Assembly: GCA_031551455.1 (NCBI GenBank)
Contig: JAVBNP010000100.1
Coordinates: 1 to 25,016 of the forward strand
Source: JAIRLS01 sp031551455
Lineage (GTDB): Bacteria; Bacteroidota; Bacteroidia; Bacteroidales; UBA4181
Direction of reading: 5' to 3'
Length of the DNA stretch: 25,016 nt
In this document: positions 15,929 through 23,000 of the stretch, piece after piece
Layout of the letters: every line of letters starts with the position of its first letter
How positions within the stretch are numbered: position 1 is the stretch's first letter
The notes under the pieces: model-generated
The model's input: the letters and a program-made list of their open reading frames with translations, nothing else
Databases searched by the model: none
What the model was told of the DNA's origin: nothing
Position numbers and translations under genes: made by a program

Positions 15929-16489
15929 TTACATGGGCTTCAGATTTTTATTTAATCGTTCGATGATCCATGATAGGCGTTTAATTCGCCCCGTGTCCGT
16001 TTTGGCATCAAGATATGCCCGTGTGTATGTCTTTTTGATAGACGGAGACATTCTTTGAAAATTCGTATATGCCGGTTCATGTTCTCTCAATAAATCGGAT
16101 AAAATTTTTATTTGTTCATCCGTGACGATTAGCGGATTAGGCGCGTCCCATTGGCCGTTTTCCCGAGCTTCCTTTATTTTTGCTCTGCCGGAATCGGTCA
16201 TTATTCCCTGCTTTTCGAGCGTTTCAACTAACGCTTTGTTTTTATCGGACCACTTACTGTTTTTCCTGCGCCCGGAAAAATATTTTATGTAAGTTTTATC
16301 GTCTAAACTTTGCATTTGTCCGTCGATCCAGCCAAAACAAAGGGCTTCTTCAAGCGCCTCGCTTGCCTTTATTGTTTTTTGCCCGCCCGGTTTTCCGAAC
16401 AGCAGCCAAACACCGGCACTTGACAGGCAATTGTCATGCAACCAATTTCTAAATTCATCACGCGAAGTAAATAACAAATGTTCGGTCAT
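15929..16489 (-). CDS. YdeI/OmpD-associated family protein (second type)
   Basis: A 186-residue protein of the YdeI family without the DUF1905 domain. Recognisable segments are FTSRDEFRNWLHDN, GVWLLFGKPG, ALEEALCFGWIDGQ (41-54), KYFSGRRKNSKWSDKNKALVE, and a helical C-terminus with GRIKRLSWIIERLNKN. It shares only the C-terminal logic with its neighbour at 15372-15863, so the pair is related in family but not a recent copy. It is cytosolic. A small membrane-protein ORF lies 17 bp upstream on the same strand. Confidence 0.88.
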   Translation of the reverse strand: MTEHLLFTSRDEFRNWLHDNCLSSAGVWLLFGKPGGQKTIKASEALEEALCFGWIDGQMQSLDDKTYIKYFSGRRKNSKWSDKNKALVETLEKQGIMTDSGRAKIKEARENGQWDAPNPLIVTDEQIKILSDLLREHEPAYTNFQRMSPSIKKTYTRAYLDAKTDTGRIKRLSWIIERLNKNLKPM

Positions 16490-16506
16490 CGGGGAGTGAA
16501 AATTTT

Positions 16507-16719
16507 TTAACTGAGGGTTCGATATTTTCTAAGGAAAATTACCATGCAAACGAGTCCGCAAATAGATAGTGCGGTTGCCAATCCATCAAAAAAGCCGATA
16601 GTGAATTCGTTGATTTCAAAAAAACGTGATACCATATTTTTTATCGTCAATATTACCGAACCACTGAGCATCAGCAAAATAATTGGCAGTAATAACTTCC
16701 TTTTTGATATTAAATTCAT
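16507..16719 (-). CDS. Small two-helix membrane protein, hypothetical
   Basis: A 70-residue ORF beginning MNLISKRKLLLPIILLML. Two hydrophobic segments (about 9-27 and 45-64) are separated by NMVSRFFEINEFTIGFFDG, and the C-terminus is basic (LRKYRTLS). This is consistent with a small inner-membrane protein. I do not recognise a family. It sits 17 bp upstream of the YdeI-like gene on the same strand and may be cotranscribed with it. The DNA is AT-rich, so a chance ORF is possible, although the membrane pattern is coherent. Confidence 0.6.
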   Translation of the reverse strand: MNLISKRKLLLPIILLMLSGSVILTIKNMVSRFFEINEFTIGFFDGLATALSICGLVCMVIFLRKYRTLS

Positions 16720-16795
16720 GAGAATATTTTTTGAAGTTTATTTTGTTTTGAAAATTTGTTCGAAAAAATAGATGTAACTTGTATAAATATAAAAG

Positions 16796-17506
16796 TCAGC
16801 ACCTTACGTTTTTGCGTTTAAAACCCAAACGATTTTTATCTTTTGCTTTTTGAATGGCTTCCGCGGCAACGGGAACGGTAACCGGTCCCTTCTCGGTGCT
16901 TACTTTCACTTTTCCGATTTTTTCGGCGGCTTTCATTGCTTCTTCGTGAAGCGGAAGATAGGACACGCCAACCGCAATAACAAAGCCGTTCATGGTGTAA
17001 CGGGCTCTGTTCGGTTGTTCGTGAATGGTGTTTGCGGCAATATTCAGCATCGTTCGGATTTTTTCCGGGTCGAATTCACTGTCGGGACGCGAACCCAAAA
17101 GCCACTCGTAGCAAGCCCATCCTGCCGACATGCGAAGCTCTTCGCCGCTTTTTATCCAACGGTCGGCAACGGTTTGCGCAAAATCGGTTTCGGCAAGACT
17201 TACCGCCACCACGTAATCGGACAACATGAAAAAATAAGCGGCATTCATCCAACGGTCGAAATCGGCCTCCGTCATCACTTTCGGGTCGGCAATCATTCCC
17301 GCAAAATACATGGCATCGTAATTTCCTGTCGCATAAAGTTGTTCGGCAAGCGCTTGGTTCCGTTTTATCTTTTTCGCCAACGGCCTCATAGCCATTGTGG
17401 GAACACCCCAATGCGGTTCGCGTACGCCGTGCGCCCGGTAAATTTTCTTGGTTTGTTCGGTAGCAAGTGATTCCAATTCGTGCATTACTTCTCCAAAAGT
17501 CATCAT
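16796..17506 (-). CDS. AlkD-superfamily HEAT protein, divergent (copy 3)
   Basis: A 236-residue protein of the DNA alkylation repair (PF08713-type) superfamily: MTFGEVMHELESLATEQTKK, HGVREPHWGVPTMAMRPLAKKIKRN, and GNYDAMYFAGMIADP. It lacks the DNWxxCD and WxRR motifs present in the other two copies; LSDYVVAVS (95-103) and ELRMSAGWACYEW (123-135) occupy the equivalent places. Glycosylase activity therefore cannot be assumed; it may bind DNA or have another role. The Lys-rich C-terminal tail (residues 213-234) could contact nucleic acid. A promoter box lies 24 bp upstream. It is monocistronic. Confidence 0.88.
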   Translation of the reverse strand: MMTFGEVMHELESLATEQTKKIYRAHGVREPHWGVPTMAMRPLAKKIKRNQALAEQLYATGNYDAMYFAGMIADPKVMTEADFDRWMNAAYFFMLSDYVVAVSLAETDFAQTVADRWIKSGEELRMSAGWACYEWLLGSRPDSEFDPEKIRTMLNIAANTIHEQPNRARYTMNGFVIAVGVSYLPLHEEAMKAAEKIGKVKVSTEKGPVTVPVAAEAIQKAKDKNRLGFKRKNVRC

Positions 17507-17529
17507 TTTATCTTCTTAATATTGTTATG

Positions 17530-17559
17530 CAAATATACGATTTAAAACCGGCCGGCAAC
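17530..17559 (-). promoter_or_regulatory. Promoter of the third AlkD-superfamily gene
   Basis: On the minus strand GTTG (17559-17556), an 18-nt spacer and TATATTTG (17537-17530) approximate the Bacteroidetes promoter, with a perfect -7 box. The ATG is 23 bp downstream. Confidence 0.55.
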
Positions 17560-17635
17560 CGAAAATTAACCCGGTAATTCCCTTGTCGTTAGAGCTTGTC
17601 CGGACACCTTTAGGTATGGTATTAAAATAATCCGC

Positions 17636-17661
17636 AGTGTTGTGCGGCAACACTAATTTTT
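17636..17661 (+). terminator. Hairpin with T-run and a competing hairpin
   Basis: AGTGTTG (17636-17642) and CAACACT (17648-17654) form a 7-bp stem followed by AATTTTT. CCGCA (17632-17636) and TGCGG (17643-17647) can form an overlapping, mutually exclusive stem. No plus-strand gene ends just before it, so it may insulate the downstream peptide locus or be a remnant of an attenuator. Confidence 0.5.
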
Positions 17662-17703
17662 GGATGAAGCATAAAGCGTCTTCCCGCCCGGAGTTTTGTT
17701 CGC

Positions 17704-17738
17704 AACCGTACAGTTTGTGTATCAAAACCGTACAGTTT
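17704..17738 (+). promoter_or_regulatory. Paired 13-bp operator (LytTR-like geometry)
   Basis: AACCGTACAGTTT occurs twice without mismatch at 17704-17716 and 17726-17738, a 22-bp period that places both copies on the same face of the helix. Each copy is also an imperfect dyad (AAC-n-GTAC-n-GTT). The ACAGTT core and the two-turn spacing resemble sites of LytTR-type response regulators such as AgrA and ComE. The second copy ends 22 bp before the -33 box of the peptide promoter. The regulator's identity is inference. Confidence 0.6.
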
Positions 17739-17760
17739 TATCGGATTGTGTTTTGTGTAA

Positions 17761-17791
17761 TTTGCTTATATATAGTATATTGATAATTGTG
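17761..17791 (+). promoter_or_regulatory. Promoter of the tandem small-peptide genes
   Basis: TTTG (17761-17764), a 19-nt spacer and TAATTGTG (17784-17791) match the Bacteroidetes promoter with one mismatch in the -7 box. The first small ORF starts 62 bp downstream. An overlapping TGGCAC-N5-TTGT (17790-17804) looks partly like a sigma-54 site but lacks the GC at -12. Confidence 0.5.
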
Positions 17792-17853
17792 GCACAGCGC
17801 TTGTCTTTCATTAAGTAAATCAATCATTCATAAAACAATTAAAAATTTAAGCC

Positions 17854-17955
17854 ATGAAAACGTTAAAATCACAATCACGCAAATCAACAAGTTCTTATTT
17901 CATCAATAAGATCAAATCCAACAGTATTATTTGGAAACAATTGTGCCAAGCGTAA
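17854..17955 (+). CDS. Tandem small peptide gene, copy 1 (33 aa)
   Basis: A 33-codon ORF, unrecognised. It begins MKTLKSQSRKST, has SS at 13-14, continues YFINKIKSNSIIW and ends KQLCQA. It is strongly basic (six Lys and one Arg, no acidic residue), has a single Cys at position 31, and its second half could form an amphipathic helix. There is no signal peptide or GG leader. Its reality is supported by the second copy 142 bp downstream: of six differences four are synonymous, and the reading frame, length and stop are kept. The untranslated leader before ATG (AAAAATTTAAGCC) is conserved too. A pheromone, small toxin or antimicrobial peptide are possible; none is proven. Confidence 0.7.
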   Translation: MKTLKSQSRKSTSSYFINKIKSNSIIWKQLCQA

Positions 17956-17995
17956 TTATCAAAACCAAGTGTTTAACCCAGTAAAAATTCAAACC

Positions 17996-18097
17996 ATGAA
18001 AACGTTAAAATCACAATCCCGCAAATCGACAGGTTTTTATTTCATCAATAAGATCAAATCCAACAGCATTATTTGGAAACAACTGTGCCAAGCGTAA
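17996..18097 (+). CDS. Tandem small peptide gene, copy 2 (33 aa)
   Basis: The second copy differs from the first in protein only at residues 13-14 (Gly-Phe instead of Ser-Ser); the other four changes (codons 8, 11, 24, 30) are silent. The identical C-terminus SIIWKQLCQA suggests that this end is functional, while the variable pair at 13-14 may confer specificity. It is 40 bp after the stop of copy 1, with no promoter box between them, so both are probably read from one transcript. It is followed within 25 bp by a very stable hairpin. Confidence 0.7.
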   Translation: MKTLKSQSRKSTGFYFINKIKSNSIIWKQLCQA

Positions 18098-18118
18098 TTA
18101 TCAAGAGGCTTTTCTTGA

Positions 18119-18164
18119 AAAGCATTGCCGGGATGTGTCGAAAGATGCATCCCGGCAATGCTTT
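18119..18164 (+). terminator. 21-bp stem with GAAA loop after the peptide genes
   Basis: Positions 18119-18139 pair with 18144-18164: 17 perfect pairs, then two G-T wobbles, T-A and C-G closing a GAAA (GNRA) tetraloop at 18140-18143. A smaller hairpin, TCAAGA (18101-18106) with TCTTGA (18113-18118), precedes it directly. Only TTTATT follows on the plus strand, so besides termination it may act as a 3'-end stabiliser. Confidence 0.7.
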
Positions 18165-18271
18165 ATTAAAATGGCAGTGTTGTCTCAATGATGCCTTTCA
18201 CTCATTGGATAATTTGAACTTTACAAAAAAACAATAATGATTTTGACGTATAAATTTGTTTCTAAGTTAAC

Positions 18272-19936
18272 CTATTTTAGGGCAAAACAGTATATAACCG
18301 CTTCAAAAGGTTGTAAAACCAAAGGATCGCCGATTGTATAGTTATCATGTGTCGAAAACACCAACGTATACCCTTCCGATATTTCGGGAAAATTGCGTTT
18401 ATGCGAATTGAAATTCAATATTACATGTGTTTGTTGATCATCGAGTGTCCGTGTATATGATAAAATTCCTTTTTGTCCCGTTTCCGTAAATTCTATTTTA
18501 CCTTGTTGCAGTGCCGGTACCGCTTTTCTTAAAGTGATCAACCGGCGATAAGTATTTAATACCGAATTTTCGTCGGCTATTTCACTTTCTGCATTTACGG
18601 TATGATAATTCTTGTTCAGCGCTAACCAAGGCTCGCTGTCGGTGAACCCTCCGCCCGTATCGGCATTCCATTGCATGGGCGTTCGTCCTTGGTCACGGCC
18701 TTTGTAGAGCGGCCAAAACATTTTACCGTAACGATCACGGATTTGTTTACGCGGAATACGGGCATTGATCATGCCCAACTCGTCGCCGTAGTAAATAAAC
18801 GGCGTTCCTTTCAGTGTCAGCAACAACACGGCCAGCAACTTTGCTTTTTCGTGTGTGTGACGTCCCCGGCCGAAACGATTCAAGCTGCGTCCCATGTCGT
18901 GATTGGAAAAAGCGAAACACGGCCAACCTGCAGGTGGAAGAGCATCGTAATATGATTGTATTGTTTGGTAGTATTTCCGGGCGTTCCATGTTCGGAAAAG
19001 TAACGAAAAGTCGAACGCCATATGCAACATATCATCGCCGTTGCCGAGAAAACTCGCCGTCAACGTCGGGTCGCCGGGCGGGAGCACGTATATTTCGCCG
19101 ACGCTTGCCTTATCGGGATATTCGTTGAGAAGTGAGCGAAATTCCCGTAATATGTCGTACGTTTCGGGTTGATTTCTGTTGTATGCTTTTGTACGAACCT
19201 GCAACGGATTGTTTCGCAGCAGGCTGTCCTTCACGATCATGTTCACCACATCGAGGCGGAAACCGTCTACGCCCATATCGAGCCAAAAACGGATATTCTC
19301 GAAAAAAGCCTGTTTCATATCTTCGTTTCGCCAGTTAAGATCGGGCTGTTCCTTGAAAAATGAATGATAGTAGAATTGTCCGGTGACGGAATCGCGACAC
19401 CAAGCCCGTTCGAGAAAATTGGTTCGCCAGTTATTTGGTGCCTTGTGACCCGCATTCCAAATGTACCAATCGCGTTTGGGGTTGTCCGGTGACGAACGCG
19501 ATTCCGCAAACCACGGATGTTGATCGGAAGTATGGTTCATCACCAAATCCATCATTACTTTGATGCCTTTGTCGTGTGCTTGAGTCAACAGATTCTTGAA
19601 ATCCTCCGGGGAACCGAAAATCGGGTCGATGTCGCAATAATCCGAAATGTCGTAACCTCCGTCTACCATCGGCGAGCGATATACCGGCGAAAGCCAAACG
19701 GCATCGATACCCAACTCGGCAAGATAATCCAGCCGTCCGGTGATGCCGCGAATATCGCCGATTCCGTCACCATCGGAATCTTGAAAACTCTTGGGATAGA
19801 TGTGGTAAAACACGGCATGTTTCCACCAAGAGGTATCAACGAGTTCATCTGCCGTCATATTACATTGAAAATCAATCGTATTTGCAATTGCGGGCAGAAC
19901 GCTCATCATAAAGTAAAAGAAAAGAATAATTCTCAT
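18272..19936 (-). CDS. Exported GH13 alpha-glucosidase (oligo-1,6-glucosidase-like)
   Basis: A 554-residue glycoside hydrolase family 13 enzyme with a signal peptide (1-19, cut after AIA-N), hence periplasmic. The (beta/alpha)8 barrel begins at VFYHIYPKSFQDSDGDGIGD (42-61). Catalytic residues are visible: nucleophile D229 in GFRLD, acid/base E281 in SVGEIYV, and stabiliser D347 in FSNHDMGR. DLVMNHTS (130-137) is conserved region I. Val230 right after the nucleophile is typical of alpha-1,6-cleaving members (Thr in maltases), so isomalto-oligosaccharides are likely substrates; this is inference. The C-terminal beta domain is complete. It is divergent from the TonB operon and has phased TTAACA repeats at its promoter. 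Confidence 0.94.
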   Translation of the reverse strand: MRIILFFYFMMSVLPAIANTIDFQCNMTADELVDTSWWKHAVFYHIYPKSFQDSDGDGIGDIRGITGRLDYLAELGIDAVWLSPVYRSPMVDGGYDISDYCDIDPIFGSPEDFKNLLTQAHDKGIKVMMDLVMNHTSDQHPWFAESRSSPDNPKRDWYIWNAGHKAPNNWRTNFLERAWCRDSVTGQFYYHSFFKEQPDLNWRNEDMKQAFFENIRFWLDMGVDGFRLDVVNMIVKDSLLRNNPLQVRTKAYNRNQPETYDILREFRSLLNEYPDKASVGEIYVLPPGDPTLTASFLGNGDDMLHMAFDFSLLFRTWNARKYYQTIQSYYDALPPAGWPCFAFSNHDMGRSLNRFGRGRHTHEKAKLLAVLLLTLKGTPFIYYGDELGMINARIPRKQIRDRYGKMFWPLYKGRDQGRTPMQWNADTGGGFTDSEPWLALNKNYHTVNAESEIADENSVLNTYRRLITLRKAVPALQQGKIEFTETGQKGILSYTRTLDDQQTHVILNFNSHKRNFPEISEGYTLVFSTHDNYTIGDPLVLQPFEAVIYCFALK

Positions 19937-20010
19937 TCATATTGATCATGAAATCGGCCGTTAAAGAGCAAAGTCACCGGTTGGTGGTGTCTCGGCGGTA
20001 AAAAACGTTA

Positions 20011-20055
20011 CAAAGTTATCGCTTCATTATCAACAGAATGTTAACAGTGTGTTAA
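20011..20055 (-). promoter_or_regulatory. Promoter with 11-bp-phased TTAACA repeats (GH13 gene)
   Basis: On the minus strand TTAACA (20055-20050), TTAACA (20044-20039) and TTGATA (20033-20028) follow each other at exactly 11-bp steps. After a 9-nt gap comes the -7 box TAACTTTG (20018-20011). The last repeats fall where the -33 box would be, as in promoters activated by PhoB/OmpR-type regulators. Confidence 0.6.
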
Positions 20056-20125
20056 GGTATTGTATCTTGTAATTTTAGTTGTAAATATTTTTGATTTTTA
20101 ATTTTCACATATTTATAAAGATTCG

Positions 20126-20159
20126 TTAACGCAAAGTTAACATGAAACTGCTAAATTTG
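20126..20159 (+). promoter_or_regulatory. Promoter with 11-bp-phased TTAAC repeats (TonB operon)
   Basis: TTAACG (20126-20131) and TTAACA (20137-20142) are spaced 11 bp apart, then a 9-nt gap and the -7 box TAAATTTG (20152-20159). No TTTG -33 box is present; the repeats take its place. The same gap as in the divergent promoter suggests the same activator. The start codon is 25 bp downstream. Confidence 0.62.
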
Positions 20160-20183
20160 TCCACGGAATTTTAATCGGAAAGA

Positions 20184-22964
20184 ATGAGGTTATTTTTACT
20201 TGCCGTATTATTGTCATTGCCGACGTGGGCATCGGCGGCTTCGATCAAGGGAGTCGTTTTGGATGCCGAAACGGGTGAAGAGTTGGTCGGAGTGGCCGTG
20301 GTGCTAAAAGACAATCCGAGTAAAGGAACCACAACGGGATTGGACGGAAGTTTTACAATCGATGTGCCGACAGGCTCGGTGTTAATATACCGTTATGTCG
20401 GATATCAAACCATGGAGCTTACACATGACGGTAAGATTGAAAGGTTGACCGTTCAGCTGAAACCGGCAAAGGTGGAAATGGACGAAGTGGTGGTGTATGG
20501 ATACAATATAAATAACACGGAATCGGGTGCACGGAATATCGAGAAAACATCGATGAACGTAATGAATGTAATGAGCGCCAAAGCGATCGAAATATCGCCC
20601 GATATGACGGTGGCCAACGTGGTGCAGCGCGTTTCGGGTGTAACCGTGGAGCGCAACAGCAGCGGTGACGGACAATATGCTATTTTGCGCGGCATGGATA
20701 AACGTTATAATTATACGTTAGTGAACGGGGTAAAAATTCCGAGCCCCGATAATAAAAACCGCTTTGTGCCGCTGGATATTTTCCCCTCCGAGTTACTCGA
20801 CCGTTTGGAAGTAACCAAGGCGTTGACTGCCGATATGGAAGGCGATGCCGTGGGCGGAGCCGTCAATATGGTGATGAAGGACGCGCCGGCGACTCGTCAA
20901 ATCACGGCCAACGTATCTACGGGCTATAACGCTTTGTTTCTCAATCGCGATTTTTATTCGTTCGATACGAAAGCCGTTAATAAAACGTCGCCTTACGAGC
21001 AATACGGCGAAAATTATCCCGCCAAGCCGCGTGATTTCTCCAAAGATGTGTTGTTGATGAAGTCGGGCGCCGCTCCGCCGAATCTTTTTGGCGGGTTGTC
21101 ATACGGAGACCGCTTATTCAAAGATCGTTTAGGTATCATGGTGGCCGGTAGCTTTCAAAACAGTTATCGCGGCAGCAACAGTCTATACTATACCAATGCT
21201 ACGGCCACGAGCGATGCTTCGAATCTCCCGTTGCTTACCGTGAAAAACGATCGCACGTATTCCGAACGGCAGACTCGCTACGGCATTCATGCCAAATTGG
21301 ATTATCGTTTTTCGGCCCGGCACAAGTTGCAATGGTACAATGCGTATATGGATTTTACCAATGCGCAAATAAGGGACAACGCAGGCATCGATTTGACCAA
21401 CAGTTATAACCCGTCGCAAGGCGATTACAATATGTCGTTTGCCACCCGATTTCGGGTTAACAAGCAACAAATTTTCAACTCCACATTGAAAGGTACTCAC
21501 GGGTTTGCGGGCGACAAGTTGAAGATTGATTGGTCGGCCGTATACTCGAAGGCGCGCAACGAAACACCCGACAACAGTTCGGTATACACGGTGACTACCG
21601 TTCGTAACCATGTGCAAAATCCAGTATCGGTGGTGACGCTCGGCGGGGCCGATCGTCGTTGGGAACACAACAGCGACGAAGACATGGCGGGATATCTCAA
21701 TGCGACTTATGCCGTAAAAGCCGGAAATACAAAAATTGATTTTTCGGTCGGCGGGCTATACCGTGACAAGCAGCGCACCAACTTTTTCAATCAATACGAC
21801 TTTCGTCCGTACGATGAGTCAAAGCCCGACGGTATGCAGAACAACTTGATAAAAGGTGTGGACTGGAACAATTACAGCGAAATTTCGTTTACGGTATTTA
21901 CCCCTTACGGGTCAGTGGGTAATCCGTTGAATTACGATGCATCGGAAAAAATTGCCGCCGGTTACGGACAAGCGAAATTGACGGCAGGCAACTTACAGAT
22001 GATTGCCGGATTACGTGCGGAAAATACCCGACAGGGTTATTTCCTGAAGTATCCCGTGGGCGGTGTACCCAACGACGGCGAACAGGATTATACGGATTAC
22101 CTGCCGAGCATTCACGCGAAATATTCGTTGACACCCGATAACAACATGCGGCTCTCGTATTACAAGTCGATTAATCGCCCGAGTTTCTTCGAAATAGTTC
22201 CTTATCGCATTATTAACGAGGACTATACCGAAATGGGTAATCCCGATTTGAAGCATACCGTGGCGCATAATTTGGACGTTCGTTATGAATATTTCCCGAA
22301 ACCTTCCGAACAGTTCATGGTGGGGCTTTTTTATAAAAAATTGAAAGATCCGATCGAATATGGTTTGATATCGCAGGGGCAGGGCACTTTCTACATGCCG
22401 TCGAATTTCGGCGATGCCGACAATTACGGTGTAGAAGTCGATTTCATGAAATATTTCCGGTACTTCGGTATCAAGGCGAATTATACGTTTACGAAGTCGC
22501 GTATCACCACCGATAAAATAGAAAATTACGAAAATACGGATCCCGCTTCGACAGAAAAAATATTGGTCCGAAATGTTAATCAAACACGTCCGTTGAACGG
22601 GCAAGCAATGCATGTGGCCAACCTTTCACTGCTATACAAGAATACCGAAAAGGGCTGGGACGGACAACTGTCGCTCAGTTACACGGGCGATCGACTGTAT
22701 GCCGTTTCGCGTTATCTCGACAACGATACGTGGCAGGGCGGTTACCTGCAAATGGATGTTTCGGTGGAGAAGCATTTTAAATTCGGCTTGAGCATATTCG
22801 TCAAGGCGGCCAATCTGCTGGATACGCCGATGGTGCTGTATCTCAAGAAACAAAACCCGGCCAACTTTGTTGTGGAAGGATATGAGAATTACAAGAACGG
22901 CACCTTGGTACGCCGTGATTATTACGGGCAAAATTTACAGATAGGATGCAGATATAAATTTTGA
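20184..22964 (+). CDS. TonB-dependent outer-membrane receptor
   Basis: A 926-residue receptor. A signal peptide (1-18, TWASA) is followed by a CarboxypepD_reg-like domain (about 20-95: IKGVVLDAETGEELVGV, GLDGSFTIDVPTG), a TonB-box-like EVVVYGYN at 101-108, a plug domain (about 120-235, with LVNGVKIPSP and LEVTKALTADMEGDAVGGAVN) and a 22-strand barrel ending in the terminal Phe of CRYKF. The plug motif resembles the TonB-Xanth-Caul type rather than SusC, and no SusD gene follows. It imports an unknown ligand across the outer membrane using TonB energy. A lipoprotein and an acid phosphatase-like gene follow, suggesting a phosphate-containing ligand. Confidence 0.95.
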   Translation: MRLFLLAVLLSLPTWASAASIKGVVLDAETGEELVGVAVVLKDNPSKGTTTGLDGSFTIDVPTGSVLIYRYVGYQTMELTHDGKIERLTVQLKPAKVEMDEVVVYGYNINNTESGARNIEKTSMNVMNVMSAKAIEISPDMTVANVVQRVSGVTVERNSSGDGQYAILRGMDKRYNYTLVNGVKIPSPDNKNRFVPLDIFPSELLDRLEVTKALTADMEGDAVGGAVNMVMKDAPATRQITANVSTGYNALFLNRDFYSFDTKAVNKTSPYEQYGENYPAKPRDFSKDVLLMKSGAAPPNLFGGLSYGDRLFKDRLGIMVAGSFQNSYRGSNSLYYTNATATSDASNLPLLTVKNDRTYSERQTRYGIHAKLDYRFSARHKLQWYNAYMDFTNAQIRDNAGIDLTNSYNPSQGDYNMSFATRFRVNKQQIFNSTLKGTHGFAGDKLKIDWSAVYSKARNETPDNSSVYTVTTVRNHVQNPVSVVTLGGADRRWEHNSDEDMAGYLNATYAVKAGNTKIDFSVGGLYRDKQRTNFFNQYDFRPYDESKPDGMQNNLIKGVDWNNYSEISFTVFTPYGSVGNPLNYDASEKIAAGYGQAKLTAGNLQMIAGLRAENTRQGYFLKYPVGGVPNDGEQDYTDYLPSIHAKYSLTPDNNMRLSYYKSINRPSFFEIVPYRIINEDYTEMGNPDLKHTVAHNLDVRYEYFPKPSEQFMVGLFYKKLKDPIEYGLISQGQGTFYMPSNFGDADNYGVEVDFMKYFRYFGIKANYTFTKSRITTDKIENYENTDPASTEKILVRNVNQTRPLNGQAMHVANLSLLYKNTEKGWDGQLSLSYTGDRLYAVSRYLDNDTWQGGYLQMDVSVEKHFKFGLSIFVKAANLLDTPMVLYLKKQNPANFVVEGYENYKNGTLVRRDYYGQNLQIGCRYKF

Positions 22965-23000
22965 AAATATTTAAAAATCAGTAAAATAAAATCAAGTAAC

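Larger units (their letters stand above)
17840..18104 (+). repeat. Tandem duplication containing the two peptide genes
   Basis: Units 17840-17962 and 17982-18104 align at a constant 142-bp offset. They include the A-rich leader, the whole ORF and the first 7 bp after the stop (TTATCAA). Similarity is highest in the ORF and falls off in the connecting spacer, which points to an older duplication held by selection on the coding part. Confidence 0.8.

Noticed and set aside
17525..17725. A 66-codon minus-strand ORF upstream of the third AlkD-type gene
   Set aside because: It covers that gene's promoter and the hairpin region, and shows no domain or plausible start context.
17664..17783. A 39-codon plus-strand ORF (MKHKASSRPEF start, Cys-containing) just before the tandem peptides
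   Set aside because: It spans the paired operator and the promoter boxes, has no promoter or leader of its own, and does not resemble the two tandem peptides. It is probably a chance reading frame.
17790..17804. Sigma-54-like TGGCAC-N5-TTGT before the peptide genes
   Set aside because: The GG is present at the right distance but the otherwise nearly invariant GC at -12 is GT. An overlapping primary-sigma promoter explains the region as well.
17840..18104. A possible minimal CRISPR array made of two repeats
   Set aside because: There are only two units of over 100 bp, they encode intact ORFs with mostly silent differences, and no cas genes are near.
22011..22613. A 200-codon minus-strand ORF opposite the TonB receptor
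   Set aside because: It lies entirely within the barrel-coding region of the receptor and shows no independent domain, promoter or start signal.
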